Shown: one piece after another, positions 21,110 through 33,735 of the stretch
Layout of the letters: every line of letters begins with the position of its first letter
How positions within the stretch are numbered: position 1 is the first letter of the stretch
Assembly (NCBI RefSeq): GCF_030272615.1
Contig: NW_026729140.1
Coordinates: 1 to 64,000 of the forward strand
Length of the DNA stretch: 64,000 bases
DNA from: Cryptomeria japonica
Lineage: Eukaryota > Streptophyta > Pinopsida > Cupressales > Cupressaceae
Direction of reading: 5' to 3'
Notes under the pieces: model-generated
Databases searched by the model: none
What the model was told of the DNA's origin: nothing
The model's input: only the letters and a program-made list of their open reading frames with translations
Made by a program: the position numbers and the translations under genes

Positions 21110-22234
21110 AATTATTTAGTTGATGGAGATGGAACATAAGCCATACGAAGCAGGCCACATTTATAGAGAGGTTACGGATATAATATGAATCATTCAATAG
21201 CGTAAATCATACTTGAAATTTTCAGTCCCACGGTGGCGTGTGAGACACTAAACAAGTCGGGCAAAAATTATTGATCTATATGTAAAATCTTCGCTTCAAA
21301 TCCGCGTTTTTGATTGTTGAAATCCGCGTTTTTAATTTTTGTTGTGAGGGGAGTCAAAAGGAATAATATTAAAGGGTAAATGTGAAAGGAAATCTAAGTT
21401 TTATAATTCTAGCTTGACCGTGGTGATAACGTAGCTACGAGGAATGCATATAAGTTTAATATATTATTTTTTTATTTTATATTTAAAAAATAAGTTTGTA
21501 GAAAGGCACATACACAAAGTTTTGGAAGACAAAGTTAGAATAAAGATGAAAAGAACATCAAGTAGTTATTGATGCATTAGAAGTCGCTAGACATTTATTA
21601 TTTGGATTAAAATCTCATAAATCAACAATGTCATCAAGAGGATCTTAAGTAGCAATAGTGCTTACCTTTTTAAGAGTGTCCTCAACACATTGTTGCGGAT
21701 AAACTAGAAAGATGGAAAGACAAAACTTGTCAAAACTCAATCATTTAGCCTACCCACACCTCTAAGAAGAAGGAGAAGGTTGCCAAGGGAGCAATTAGGG
21801 ATGTTGGAACCAATGACGAGCAACAAAGCCTTCGAAATTGCTATGAGATTGAGAATGACAACCTTTCTTGCTAGACTCAATGTGGCTATGCCTATGACCC
21901 ATGGAGGAGAGGAAGATTTTGGAGGCACCTTAGGAACAATATAGCCCAAATATCCCCCAACAATCCAACAACTCTTGGAAGTGAGCAACCTTGAGTGAAA
22001 TTTTATGAAATTTCACTTGAATCTATATGAAAACATTGGAACAAAAAATAGCCTTAGTGTAAGGAGATAAATGAACATCAAAACAATAATTCAAAAATAA
22101 AGTAGATCTCCTATCATTCCAAAAATATAAAACTTTTTTCTATTGTTTGAGAGATATTTGATTCATAATTATTTCTATATTTGTGACATTCAATAGTAAG
22201 CTCCAAAAGGTCAGATTTTTAGGTGTCATCTAGG
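21110..22234. other. No recognised gene
   Basis: An 83-codon frame at 21737-21988 on the minus strand has no family signature, and I do not call it. A 22-bp doublet (AATCCGCGTTTTT) is at 21299-21335. Confidence 0.5.
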
Positions 22235-23616
22235 TTTATGTCAAGCACAACACTAATTAATTGATCAATAATTGCAAGTAGCACTTTTGCATTTAAATAT
22301 TTAACCTCCTAGGTCTTGGGGTCATATTTCTCACACATGAACCTTGACAAGCCTCTACAAAATGGTAATTGGGGACAATTAATTTGGTAAGGTCAAACCT
22401 CTAGGGGTTATTCATTAGGTTAAGATAGAATGACTTTTCAAATAACTACTCAAATAGGTTGCATCTATTGCTAAAAATTTCAATGTCCATATATTTGGCA
22501 TCCTTGAAAATATTTAGTTACATAACCCTTCTTGGATTGTTCATTTTTTTTATATTTCTTTGATAATCAAGGGAACTATTCCAATGCCTCTGTAAACTAT
22601 GACCTTCTCAAATATTGATATATTATGTGGATAAGGTAGGATCTTATTGATTTGCACAAAATTTTAAAGTTTCTAAAGTAACTAAAATTATTGGGTGATA
22701 AGAAGCATAGAACTTTTCTAGCCTTTTACTAGATAATTTTTTTAAATAATCAAAAGAAACTATCAAAATTTTAAAAGGAATAATAAATTTGTATTTTCTC
22801 ACGCATACATGAATCCTTGAACTTAGTGTCAAATTATAGGACTAAATAATGTTCTAAATATGCAACATTTTTCTTAGGCACTTTTACAAACCTATCTTTG
22901 TTCAGTGAACTGATATGGGTACATAAAACATAAGTTGAACCTCTTTAGCTAAGAGCCTAAGACTAAGGTGCCTCCATTTTACCAAACTTGTTTGAGGAAT
23001 GATCCCAGCCTCATTCCTTGTGGTATTGGGGCCTTGCATGTACAAAAACTTGATCTTTGATGGGTTTATTCAAAACCATTCAACTTCACAAGCAAACGAA
23101 AGCGCCATTTCTATTGATATTATCTTAAAATAGTACCTTAAACAAACAAATTTCAAAATTCTAACCTTTTAGGTAAATATGCTCACAATGAAAATCCAAG
23201 ATGACATATTTGTTGCATGCATTCTTATGGTGGTGGATAGCTTCATATACTTAAATTTATTGCACTAATGGCTCCTATTTGTAAGTATTTGACCTACTCA
23301 AAAGATGCTTAAAAGTTGGTTGTTGATTTTCTTTAAGAAAAAGACCTATAGCAACATCACATCTTAATAAGTGGTGAATTTAGTGCATGTAATTATAAAA
23401 ATCCTAAATGATGCAATGGGGAGAATGCCACACAACAATCATAATTGTTATGATAGCTAGTAAGAAATAGAACTTGTACACTTCCAAGGACCAATTGTAT
23501 CATGGGAAAGTGGCCAAAACTACTTAGAAAAGACATGTTGAAGTGATGTGTTGATTAATTGGAGTTTATTTCACATCAACATGTGAGTTCTATCATGAAG
23601 GAGGGGCTTTTTAATA
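22235..23616. repeat. Host repeat R1, copy 1, with empty site for the Argonaute-carrying element
   Basis: Matches 24730-25770 and the split copy 30395-30738 plus 49123-49815. At 23601-23616 the sequence reads GGGGCTTTTTAATAC where copy B has GGGACTTAT before the LTR and CTTACTAATAC after it, so this is an uninterrupted paralogue of the insertion site. No gene seen. Confidence 0.65.
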
Positions 23617-24729
23617 CAAATAAAATTAAGCAATACAATAGAAGAGGGCCACCTTCTAGTCAAGAAACACATAAGAACGATAGAGAAACAACTAAATTGA
23701 AAATGGTGACATAGAAAGCTAGCTATTAAGGCTAAAGGAAACCATGTGTAGGATAATAAAATAATAATCTTACATGTGGATAAAGGCTAAAACACAAAGA
23801 TAAAGGGAAAGATAGTGCCACCAACAAATCCCACATTAGTGTTACAAAATTTTCCACATTGATAGGTTTCTCATTTTCAGATGATTAAGAAGGAATCTAA
23901 CCTTGAGCCTTCAATTTTGTTTATTTTTTTCTTTCTATTTTTTAAAGGTTTATTTATCCTTCAAATAAGGGAATATAGATATAGTAATCCACATGATCAA
24001 CAATAAACCAGTTGATAATTTACTTAAAATTTGTGGAGATGTTTGCATAGTGTTCTAATTGTGCAAGAAACATTACATCAATTTGTCATGCGACAAATAA
24101 CTAGATACCTATAATAGCACATGCACAACATAAGAAAGTCTTAAGTCATTTCAATTAGTTTCTTGAAATCTATCATTAAAAAAATATCACAACGCAAAGG
24201 TGACAATATAGAGTTGATTAGTCAAAATGTGTAGAGCTAATTTGTACTTTACAACATGAAGCTTGACACATCATGACAAAAGATGTGATCAAGGCAACCT
24301 TCAAATAGAGCTACAATGTATTTTATCATTTTAAGGAGCTTCATCATTCGAGTTAAACTAACCTACATGTTTCACTAAATGTTAAATGTTGGGACACCTC
24401 ATAGGTGATGTAGATCATGCCTAAAGATTGGTTCAAAAATTTAAGGACATTTGGATTTTATTAGAAGATTAAGATAAAGGAGTTAGACTTACAAGTTTGT
24501 GTCCAATTTGGAGTTTAGTTTTTTAATTTGCATGTAAGCTTGTAATAAGTATGTGGCCTCCCAGGAGCCAATCTGTAATGCACATGTAACAATAAAATAC
24601 ACAATTTTTAATAAATATTTTATTTTGAATAAAAGAGATTTTTCTTCTATTCATGATAATTTTGTTGTGTTAACTCTCATTAGTGTGATTGGATAGTCCT
24701 TTTCTTGAACCCTCCATCCATGACTGAAT
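23617..24729. repeat. Flank segment plus host repeat R2, copy 1
   Basis: 23617-23880 matches 3339-3640; 23770-24720 matches 29387-30390. No coding frame shared between copies. Confidence 0.65.
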
Positions 24730-25770
24730 CACATTAGGGTTTAGGTCAAGCACAACACAAATTGATTCATTACTAATTGTAACATATTCACCTTTAGATA
24801 TTTAACACCCCAATTCTTAGGGTCACATTGTTTACACAAATAGGTCCCATCTAATTTTAAGAATTTCAATGTCCTCATATCTATCAACATCCTTGAAATG
24901 ATTGGTTAGGATACCCATCATGGATGGATTTTTTAATTTCTTTGACACTCAAGGGAACTTGTCCAATCCCTACTTCGACTATGACCTCCTCAAAGATTGA
25001 TACATTATGGGATTAACCTATTATTGATTGGCATAGAATTTAAAAAATCCTCAAGAATCTAAATTTACTAGTTGATAAGAAGCACAAAGACTTTTCTATC
25101 TTTCTCCTATACAACACTTTCAAATAGATTAAAGAACTATAAGAATCTTGTAAAGTGTAATTAAACTAGATTCCATTAATTGCATGAATTCCTTGATTTT
25201 ATGTCAGCATTATAAGACTAGAAGAATTGCACTAAATAAATTGTACTTCTAAAGTTTTGTAACCATTGTTTTTAACTTAATACATTGATTCAAACAAATA
25301 AATTGAAGAATTCTGGCGTTGGGAATAAATTTATTCAATCCAAATCTAGGATAATCTATTTGTTCCAGAACCGTTATAATGATGATAGATAACTTCATAT
25401 AATCAATTGCATTAATAACTCCTTTGTTTTAAGAGTATAATTTGTTTTAAAAATACCTTACAAATGACTATAAGACCACCAGATTGTATCCGTCTATAAC
25501 ATATTTTATAAGTCTATATAAATACACTTTAGACTCTCGGAATGGCGAGTGACATTATTTAGCCCATACCTTCGTGAACAGCATACACAATGTTATTGGA
25601 AAGATTGCCACGTACCAATCAAAATCGCTAGTTGTCTGTCACTAAAGACAATGAGAGGTAGGAAGAATCAGAGCTCGGCTGGTTGAATGGACCATCGTAG
25701 CATGGAAAAGTGACCACCCATACTACAGAAAAACACACATTTAAGGGATACGTACAATTCATTAAATCTC
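24730..25770. repeat. Host repeat R1, copy 2
   Basis: Matches the two other R1 copies, including the intact sequence AGTTGATAAGAAGCACAAAG at 25070-25089, the uninterrupted version of the gypsy insertion site. Leads directly into the leader of the truncated peptide gene. Confidence 0.7.
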
Positions 25771-25890
25771 ATACCTAGCTTTATCTCTTTCCATTTTTTA
25801 TCTTCGCCCTGTAGCTATTCACCGAGCTTTTCTTTCTTTATACGTAGACTGAACACTTTTCTTTACCTAAGGTTCGTTCTGGCAGTTAGT

Positions 25891-25965
25891 ATGGCAAGAT
25901 CAATGCTTCTGAAAATTATGGTAGTGCTGCTTGTGCTCAACGTTACGTTTTCGCACAAATTGTAA
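25891..25965 (+). pseudogene. Peptide gene reduced to its signal peptide (copy C6)
   Basis: 24 codons starting MARSMLLKIMVVLLVLNV, then a stop. The leader (TTCTGGCAGTTAGT before the ATG) is conserved with the other copies. At 25957 the gene is joined to sequence that lies about 1.9 kb downstream of the peptide gene in copy A (matching about 5800), so one deletion removed the mature peptide and its 3' flank. Nothing encoding the Cys-rich end remains. It faces the intact copy at 28112-28318 tail to tail. Confidence 0.8.
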
Positions 25966-28060
25966 ATGAATATATGTTGTGAAGTGCACAAATTGTGATG
26001 AAAAATCTTTTGAGTGTATTATGAAGCATATAAGATTAGTGAAGTGATGCAAACCGATTCTAAAAGGTCTGCATGATATTTTTCTAATTTCCTACATGTT
26101 CTTTGTATTTGAGGTTGGCACCTCATAACCCAAGTTGGTACTCAGTTTATTTGATTAGGGTATTGGTGTTTCCTTTGGGTTGATGCCTACCCAATTATTC
26201 TAAATTATTTATTATTTCTTGGTGTTAGATTCAAATAGTAGATACAAACATATATTCTTCCTGTGGGTTTTTCTTTCTTGATTTCTATATAAATCTGGTG
26301 TTCCTATGTGTTGATGTTTGGATATGTTCTAGATAATTATCTAAACATGTCATCTTGAGAAGCAAAAATGATGTTGCAACAGTAATTGAAGCTTAAAATA
26401 GGTAGATTGTTAAATATAGTGTTTTCATTGATTTTAGGGAGATTATTGATCTATGTCAAGGAGAAAAAAGAATTAATATCATTTAGGTCAAAGCATTTGA
26501 GGAAAAATTATGTATAATGTCAATGCTATTATTATATGTCACGATCTATTTTGCTTAATTGTATAGTTTATTTAATAAATTCTAGAAGTTTTTGTGTTTA
26601 GTTATAGTGATTTGTTTCTAAAACATTGTATGTGTCTCAAGTTATCTTGTCGTGGTTTTTGGTATCACAACCAAATATTATGGCTTGGAATTTGGACAAT
26701 AAGTAATAATAGACATGATTAAATATTTATTCACTTAGTTTTAGAGGTTGTTCTTTAGATGATAAAAAGATAAAAGAGACAAAGTCTAAATTATGCTAGT
26801 TTGGTGATTGTGCTCAACTTTCTATTGGTTACACCAGAGAGAAGAAGTGTGTGCTAACTATAGGAAGCATGTGAGGATAAATTGAGAATAGTTGAGTTCA
26901 TGATGGGAAATACATAACATATTCTTAAAAATAATGTAATGTGTTATCTTTAGGACCGAGCGAACTACATGTTTCATGATTTTTGAATTAAGTACTTCAT
27001 CTTGTACACAATGTAACTTGATTTCAGACTGAGATGTAGAGGAAACTGGTAAACTAGAATGTATATGTTTGCATGTAATTTCATTCAAATTTGTGGACAT
27101 AGTATGATTGATATATCTATTATACGAAGAAGAATTCAGTGAATGAATATATGTTGTGAATTGTGCAATTTGTGATTAAAAATCTAGTGAGGGTATTATG
27201 AAGTAGAATAGATTATTGATGTGATGCAAATTGAGTTTGTAAGTTCTATATGACATTTTTTTATTTCCTATACATTTTTTGTATTTGAGGTTGTACCTCA
27301 TTACTTGAGTTATTACTCAATTTCTTGGATTAGGGGATTTGTATTTACTTTGGGTTGATGCCTACAAAATCATTGTAAGTAATTTATTATTTTTTGGGTC
27401 TATATTTCAAGAGTAAATACAAGAAAATATTCTCACTTTGGTTTTTCCATTTTGGGTTTCCATATAAACTTGGAGTTCCTATCTGTTGATGTGTGGACAT
27501 GTTTTGCATAATTCTCTAAATGTCATCTTAAGAAGCAATAATAATGTTGCAATAGTATTTGAAGTTAAAAATAGGTATGCATTGATTCACCCCCGTCTTA
27601 GTATATTTGTGTGCATAACAAAAAGAAACCATAGAATTTCAATTTTTAATTAATTCTAGGATAATTCTTCCTTACTCTAAATTGATACACTTACAACTTG
27701 ATTATTGGTCTACCATTTGAATTGAAATAATTGAATGATGAATGATTTATTTAGAATTTTTAATCAAATGAGAATATATTGGCACTATATGAGTCACCAT
27801 ATATATATAATATTAAAATAAAATTTGATTAAAATAGGATTTAAGCAATCCTTCGAATTTCATGGGCGTGCTTAACATAAATCTCCTTCCAAAATAATAA
27901 TAAGATTTTTTCTAATAAACAATAAAAATTATTGAAATCATTATCAATATTCATTAGAAAGTTAAATCTATACAATGGTTACTCCTAATTGAAATCACAC
28001 CATGAATGTGTGAATTTTAACTCTCTAAGTTCAGGTTAAAAGGGTTTCATCCCTAGAGCG
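25966..28060 (+). repeat. LTR-like repeats, copies in block II
   Basis: 25966-26400 and 26680-27610 match 5800-6240 and 5338-6300, with the LTR-like unit 26405-26670 between them, preceded by AAAATAGGTAGAT and followed by TGGTATCACAAC. So two interior copies flank one LTR, a tandem arrangement. 27781-27797 is the empty site of the TIR element. No coding frame. Confidence 0.6.
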
Positions 28061-28111
28061 GAAAATCTTAATTTGGTGCTTGGATCGAGAATAATTGTAT
28101 GCAGCCTTGTT

Positions 28112-28318
28112 TTATGTTCTGCAGCAACTTGGATCTGGAATGTTGCCTGCACAGTTTGGACACGATTTTAACATCTCCAGAATTTCAACCAGATTATCGA
28201 CGCCTGCGATTGTATTCAGTTTTTCCTTGAGTATTGGACGAGCAGAAACAGCCAGGGAAAACATAACGTTGAGCACAAGCAACACTGCAATAAGTTTAAG
28301 AAGCATCGATCTCGCCAT
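28112..28318 (-). CDS. Small secreted Cys-rich peptide, intact (copy C4)
   Basis: 68 aa, ATG at 28318. The protein equals copy C2 except Arg for Lys at residue 67. It has the same 26-residue signal peptide and the mature ending CPNCAGNIPDPSCC plus RT. One base difference from C2 over the gene implies a very recent duplication or gene conversion. Leader and TATA box are conserved. Predicted to be secreted; role unknown. Confidence 0.8.
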   Translation of the reverse strand: MARSMLLKLIAVLLVLNVMFSLAVSARPILKEKLNTIAGVDNLVEILEMLKSCPNCAGNIPDPSCCRT

Positions 28319-28460
28319 ACTAACTGCCAGAACGAATCTTAACTAGACAAGCGCTTTTCTTTTACAATTGAAGGAGGGAAAGCTGGGTGAATGGATATAG
28401 ATAATGGAAGTATATCGTATTTATAGAGACATACAACGGAGTGCAAGGGTTTGAATGGTT
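28319..28460 (-). promoter_or_regulatory. Promoter and 5' UTR of peptide gene C4
   Basis: TATAAATA on the minus strand at 28418-28425, 100 bp from the ATG. The leader has a single copy of the 60-bp stretch that is doubled in C2, so this is probably the ancestral form. Confidence 0.65.
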
Positions 28461-29386
28461 CAATATTCAAATTCGCTCAAGAAAGGTGATATTCAAAGTA
28501 AAACAATGACGCGTTGAAGAGGCAAACAAGGCAAAAGGACTTTTCTGGTCTTCAAATATTATTTTATTAAGCAAGAGTGGCTTTTCTTGGACCAAATATT
28601 AAAAATTCTCTTATATATTTGTTTTGACGTTTTCTACTTCAAAATTGATATTATTCAATAGTTCATGTGTTTTTGATAAAGACAGGAAGTTTATTGAAAA
28701 CAGGATTTTGATGCATTGCAAAAGAGGTGGATGAAGAAGGAAAAAAAGAAAGAAATCTTAAGGCTCAAGGTTAGGCTCCGCCTTATTCATATGAGAGTTG
28801 ATGATGTACATGTCCATCACAAGTCTTCTGCACAGTGGTCAGAGTTCGTTATCTTAGCGCCCACATGATCTGGATGTGTGATAGTCGATGACACAAATGT
28901 TTTGACCAATTGATTATCTAACGGTATTTGCTTACCAATTGTAAGTCAACAGCTCACCAAGATGTCATGCTGCCCTATGTCTTTTTCCAGCTTCAAAAGT
29001 TAGAATAGATATTATGCGGATGTAAAACTGTTATAATGTAATTTTATTTATTTATTTTGTAGTGGCTAAGTTATTATTGATTGTATAGTTCTTCTTTCGG
29101 TTGATCCACCTCATGTGGAATATTTTACTATTTCTTCTACCTACCACTCCCTATCCTTACATCTCATTGAGCCACATGTCATCATTGTGTGCTCTATTTT
29201 CACTTAGCCTTGCCTTTATAACAAGGATTATCATACATTGTATGTAATTCTTGATGATCCAGTGGATATCTTTTGCATCTTGATAGTAATACAGTTTATT
29301 TTTTTCACAATATTCTATCTCTCTTATTATTGTGCTATCTATTTGTCTCTTTGATTTGGTTGCTTCAAGCATAATCTCACACAAAC
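28461..29386. other. Flank of copy C4, no gene seen
   Basis: 28615-28990 matches 12061-12465 and 29000-29100 matches 12901-13020. A 75-codon minus-strand frame at 29157-29384 has no family signature and is not called. Confidence 0.5.
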
Positions 29387-30738
29387 AATCATCTTACATG
29401 TGGCTAAAGGCTAAAACACAAAGATAAAGGGAAAGATATTTCCACCAACAAACCCCACATTAGTGTTACAAACTTTTGCACATTGATAAGTTTCTCACTT
29501 TCATATGATTAAGAAGGAACCTAACCTTGAGCCTTAAGTTTTGTTTTTTTTTTTTCTATTTTTTTTTAGGTTTATTTATCCTAAGGAACAATCAAATATA
29601 AATGTAGTAACCACATGATAAACAATAGACCAATTGATAATTTACTTGAAATTGTGGAGACGGTTGCATAGTGCTATAATTGTACAAGCAACATTACATT
29701 AATTTGGCATGTGACAAAGAACTAGATACCTGTAGTAGCACATGCACAACATAAGAAAGTCTTAATTGATTTCAATTAGTTTCTTGAAAGATATTTTTTA
29801 ACAAAATATCACAATGCAAAGGAGATAGTATAGAGTTCATTAAATCAAATTGTGTATAGCTAATTTGTACTTTATAGCATGAAGCTCATCACATCATGAC
29901 AAAAAATAGAGTAGGGAAACCTTCAAATATAACTACAATGTATTTTAATAATTCAAGGAGCTTCATCATTCAGGTTAAACTAACCTACATGTTTCACTAA
30001 ATATCAAATGTTGGGACATCTCATGGGTGATGTGGGTCATGCCTAAAGCTTGGTTCAAATGTTTAATGACATTTGGATTTTATTGGAAAGTAGTTATAAG
30101 AGACTAAAAAGGTCAATGCTTAGAAGATTAACATAAAGGAGTTAGACTTACGAGTTTGTGACCAATTTGGATTTAGTTTTAATATTTGCATGTAAGCTTG
30201 TAATAAGTATGTAGCCTCTCTGAGCCAATCTATAATGTACATGTAACAAGAAAATACACAATTGTTAATTATTTTGTTATTTTGAAGATGAAAGAGATTT
30301 TTCTTCTATTTATGATAATTTTGTCATGTTAACTCTCACTAGTGTGATTGGATAGTCCTTTTCTTGAACCCTCCATCCATGATTCAATGACATTAGGGTT
30401 TAGGTGAAGCACAACACTAACTGATTCGTCACTAATTGTAAAACATTAACCTTTAAATATTTAACACCCCAATTCTTCTAGTGTCAAATTGTTTACACAA
30501 ATAGGTTCCATCTATTTTTAAGAATTTCAATGTCCTTATATCTAGCAACATCCTTTAAATGATTGGTTAGGATACCCATCATTAATAGATTTTTTAATTT
30601 CCTTGACACTCAAGGGAAGTCGTCCAATGTCTACTTTGACTATGACATTCTCAAAGATTGATACAGTATCGGATTAACCTATTATTGGTTGGCATAGAAT
30701 TTAAAAAATTCTCAAGAATCTAAATTTACTAGTTGATA
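29387..30738. repeat. Host repeats R2 copy 2 and start of R1 copy 3
   Basis: Matches 23770-25070. R1 stops at AGTTGATAAGAAG, where the gypsy element begins, and resumes after it at 49123. Confidence 0.7.
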
Positions 30739-30743
30739 AGAAG

Positions 30744-32217
30744 TGTAAGTGGGAAAAGCGGTTCAATGAAATCCAAAATGTGAAAATATTCAAAGACTTT
30801 CCCACACACCCATGGTACTCTTGGTGCATGTTATGGAGCCATGAGGAATGACTCAACTTCTCAAGGAGTGTTCCATGGTTCTATCTCACAAGGTCCCTCA
30901 AGCCAATGCCTTTGCTCTCAAATCACTAAGCAAAGTGACTTAGGGATGACAAATGTAAGAACAAGGGATGCTTTTGATCGAATTTAGTATGAATGCATCC
31001 TATTTATGCATGATTCTATTAAATGAACTAAACTAGATGATAAGATGACAATGTTAGTAAAAATACTATCCTAACATGATATACTAGCTATATGATTTAA
31101 TCTAAGATAATAGAAATACTCTAAAATGATTAATAGATTTATTTCTATTACAAAGAGAGGCTAAATGCTTGTTAAAATTAAGTATAAGTATGATGCTAAA
31201 GACTTGGATTCTTTTTGAAATGGAGGAATGAGAGCTCTACTTATTGAAGAAACAGGGCAATGGATGGTCAGGATTGAAGGATTTGATCAAGGGTCAGGAT
31301 TGAAAGCTATCAATCCATGTTTACAATTCTCACCAATAAAATAGTGACAATTGTCAACATAAGACTGCTTGAGAGGAGAGGTAAGAAGCATTAAATGCTT
31401 GAGAAGACCTCATGGTAACCTTAGAAGGTAAAGGTTAAGGTTAGGTTAAGGTTATCCATTGGATAAATCTTTTACCCAAAGGGTAAACTCTTGTGCAAGG
31501 GTTCAAGGGATAACCATGGTCAAAGAAATGAATGCTTGATGAGACCCCTAGGTTAGATGAGGGTTGAGTTAGGAAAAAAGTCTCTAACCATTCCACAAAG
31601 GGTTAGTTAACCATTAATGGTTTGAAAGACTTTGGGGACAAATTCGTAAGAGTCCTTCCAAATTTGGGGGTTTTCAACAAGTTATCTTGTTGAAGGCATA
31701 AAAGCTTTAATGCCTTTGGAAGACTTTACTCCAAATTTTAGAAGTGACCTCCTCAAATTTAGGGAAAGGGGATAATTGAAGGGTTTAGCTTAATTGATTA
31801 GGATTAGATAGGTTCTAGGAGAATTTAGGAAGAGGGTTAGGACACAAGTGGGAGATGTAGGAAAATGCAAGTGGGTGAGGGATAATAAGATTTAATTAAA
31901 ATAAATTGCTTTATTTCATTTTGGTTGCAAGTTGGGGATTTAAATAAATTAGATTTATTTAATTGGGGTGAAGTATTTAATCAAATGTAAATTTAATTAA
32001 AAAGTAGAAAGAAGGAATTTAATTAAATAAAATGATTTATTCAATTAAATGATACAAAAGGCTTAAGTGAATTTAAATAAATAAATTGAATAATTTATTT
32101 AATTAAAATAGAGGAATGTGGGTGATTTAATTAAATTCGATTTAACTAAATAGAGGAATGAGAATAAAAGGAACATTAAATATCATTTAGGAATATGGTC
32201 ATTTCTATACATGTACA
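30744..32217 (-). repeat. 3' LTR of the gypsy element
   Basis: Starts TGTAAGTGGGAAAAGCGG and ends ATACATGTACA on the plus strand. Aligns along its length with 47646-49122. No protein coded. Confidence 0.9.
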
Positions 32218-32235
32218 TTTTGCCCCTCTTTGAAG
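32218..32235 (-). other. Polypurine tract of the gypsy element
   Basis: On the minus strand reads CTTCAAAGAGGGGCAAAA, directly before the 3' LTR, as expected for the plus-strand primer. Confidence 0.8.
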
Positions 32236-32573
32236 TGACGTGTGTGCACATGTTGATTCAAAGAAAAAAAAGATGTGTTGGCAAAATTTGATTATGATCA
32301 TTGTGATGTCGTATCAAGATGTTCATGTCATGCCCTAGATTCGATAAATGATGCCCTAGATTTGATAAATGATTTTGATAATGCCCCCTCGGGAGATTAA
32401 TCAAAATTTTGAAAATTTGATTCGAGTTGATAAATTTGATTGCATTTAAAAATTTTGTCTATGTTGAATGCGATAATTTGATTTATCTCCCGATAATGAT
32501 GTTTGTTAGGGTTAGAAGTACAACCACAAGCAATTTACATGTTCCACCACGTAACCCTAAGTTCCATTTACCC

Positions 32574-32655
32574 CATAAAAGGTAAAAAGTGATTTCTTTT
32601 GGATCATTTGTGCTTGTTGGCTTTGGAGAAAGTGACAATTGGAGAGAAAGACAAA
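32574..32655 (+). promoter_or_regulatory. Putative promoter and leader of the antisense PMD gene
   Basis: CATAAAAGG at 32574-32582 resembles a TATA box 74 bp before the ATG at 32656. Position and spacing fit a plant core promoter; this is inference. Confidence 0.35.
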
Positions 32656-32819
32656 ATGTCGATTCCCTTTGCCTCTCATCGATTCGAGCGCATTCGGATG
32701 TATCGGAGGCCCGCCACGTATGGACCACCAGTAAGTCATCAATTTTTGCCCCTTTTTTCTTTTTGTTTTGTCATTTCTTGTTATGTTTTCTAAATTTTAT
32801 GCGCGGATTTTCACAGTTT

Positions 32820-33280
32820 AGCATGTAGGGTCTGCACCCTAGTGCATACAAAACAAAGGGTAGTGTGTCGAGTTTTAGCACCTAGGGTAGCATCTAAGTA
32901 GGGTTGGGTAGCACAAAGGGGGGTTAGGGTAGCGCATAGACGTCGTTTAGCACAACGAATTCAGGCTAGCGTGTAGTGGGAAAAGGGTAGCGCATCGGGA
33001 AGACCTAGCGCATAGGGTTAGCAAGGGGTCGCATGGGTAGGCTAGGCTAGCGCGTAGGTGTCACGTAGCGCATCGGGGTATTTTTGCAGTGCAGGGCTAG
33101 ATTAGGATACTGCATGTCAAGTTTTAACGCTTACGATGTTTTGGGTGGTGTATTGATAGATCAGGGTAGCGCATAGGTGTAGGTTAGCGCTTAGGGTTAA
33201 TTCGGTAGCGCATGGAGAATTTTGGATAGCACTTGTCAAGCAGTGTAACACGTGGATAAAAAATTTCAGCGCATGGGCAG
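32820..33280 (+). repeat. TAGCGCAT motif-rich stretch
   Basis: Six exact TAGCGCAT octamers within 284 bp and about ten near matches (TAGCACA, TAGCGCG, CAGCGCAT, TAGCGCTT), irregularly spaced. The reverse complement ATGCGCTA is spread through 45565-45785 and 47300-47540 at the other end of the element. Confidence 0.8.
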
Positions 33281-33595
33281 AAAAAATTGGGGAAAATAGG
33301 ATTCGATGAGGATTTATGAGATAAAGAAAGATAGGTAGGTGTTGGCTAGTTTTTTCGGGATGGGTGTGATAGTTAGTCTGCGTGTTGTGTGTTTGCTGTC
33401 GTTGTTTTGATAAATTGTTCGATATGAGTTTTGATGTGGGATTTTTGATAGATATCTTGATTTGATTTTCAATGTTTCAAGTTGATGTTGATCTAATATT
33501 GATATGGATTTGATATGATGTGGATTTGATATGGATTTTTGATTTGATATGAACTTGATTTGATATGCATTGTTTGAAGTTGATATAAATGTCAG

Positions 33596-33735
33596 ACTTG
33601 AGTTGTTTTTCAAGTTGATATGGCTGTGGAACTTGAGTTGTTTTTGAAGTTGATATGGCTATGGAACTTGAGTTGTTTTACAAGTTGATGTGACTGTGGA
33701 ACTTGAGTTGTTTTTCAAGTTGATATGGATGTTTG
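33596..33735 (+). repeat. 35-bp tandem repeat, four copies
   Basis: Unit begins ACTTGAGTTGTTTTTCAAGT; starts at 33596, 33631, 33666 and 33701. Inside the predicted PMD intron. Confidence 0.9.

Noticed and set aside
29157-29384. 75-codon minus-strand ORF as a host gene
   Set aside because: No domain, signal peptide or conserved duplicate supports it.
32483-32828. Several short ORFs on both strands around 32.6 kb
   Set aside because: They overlap the predicted promoter and first exon of the PMD gene; only the MSIPFASHRF frame ends at a splice donor.
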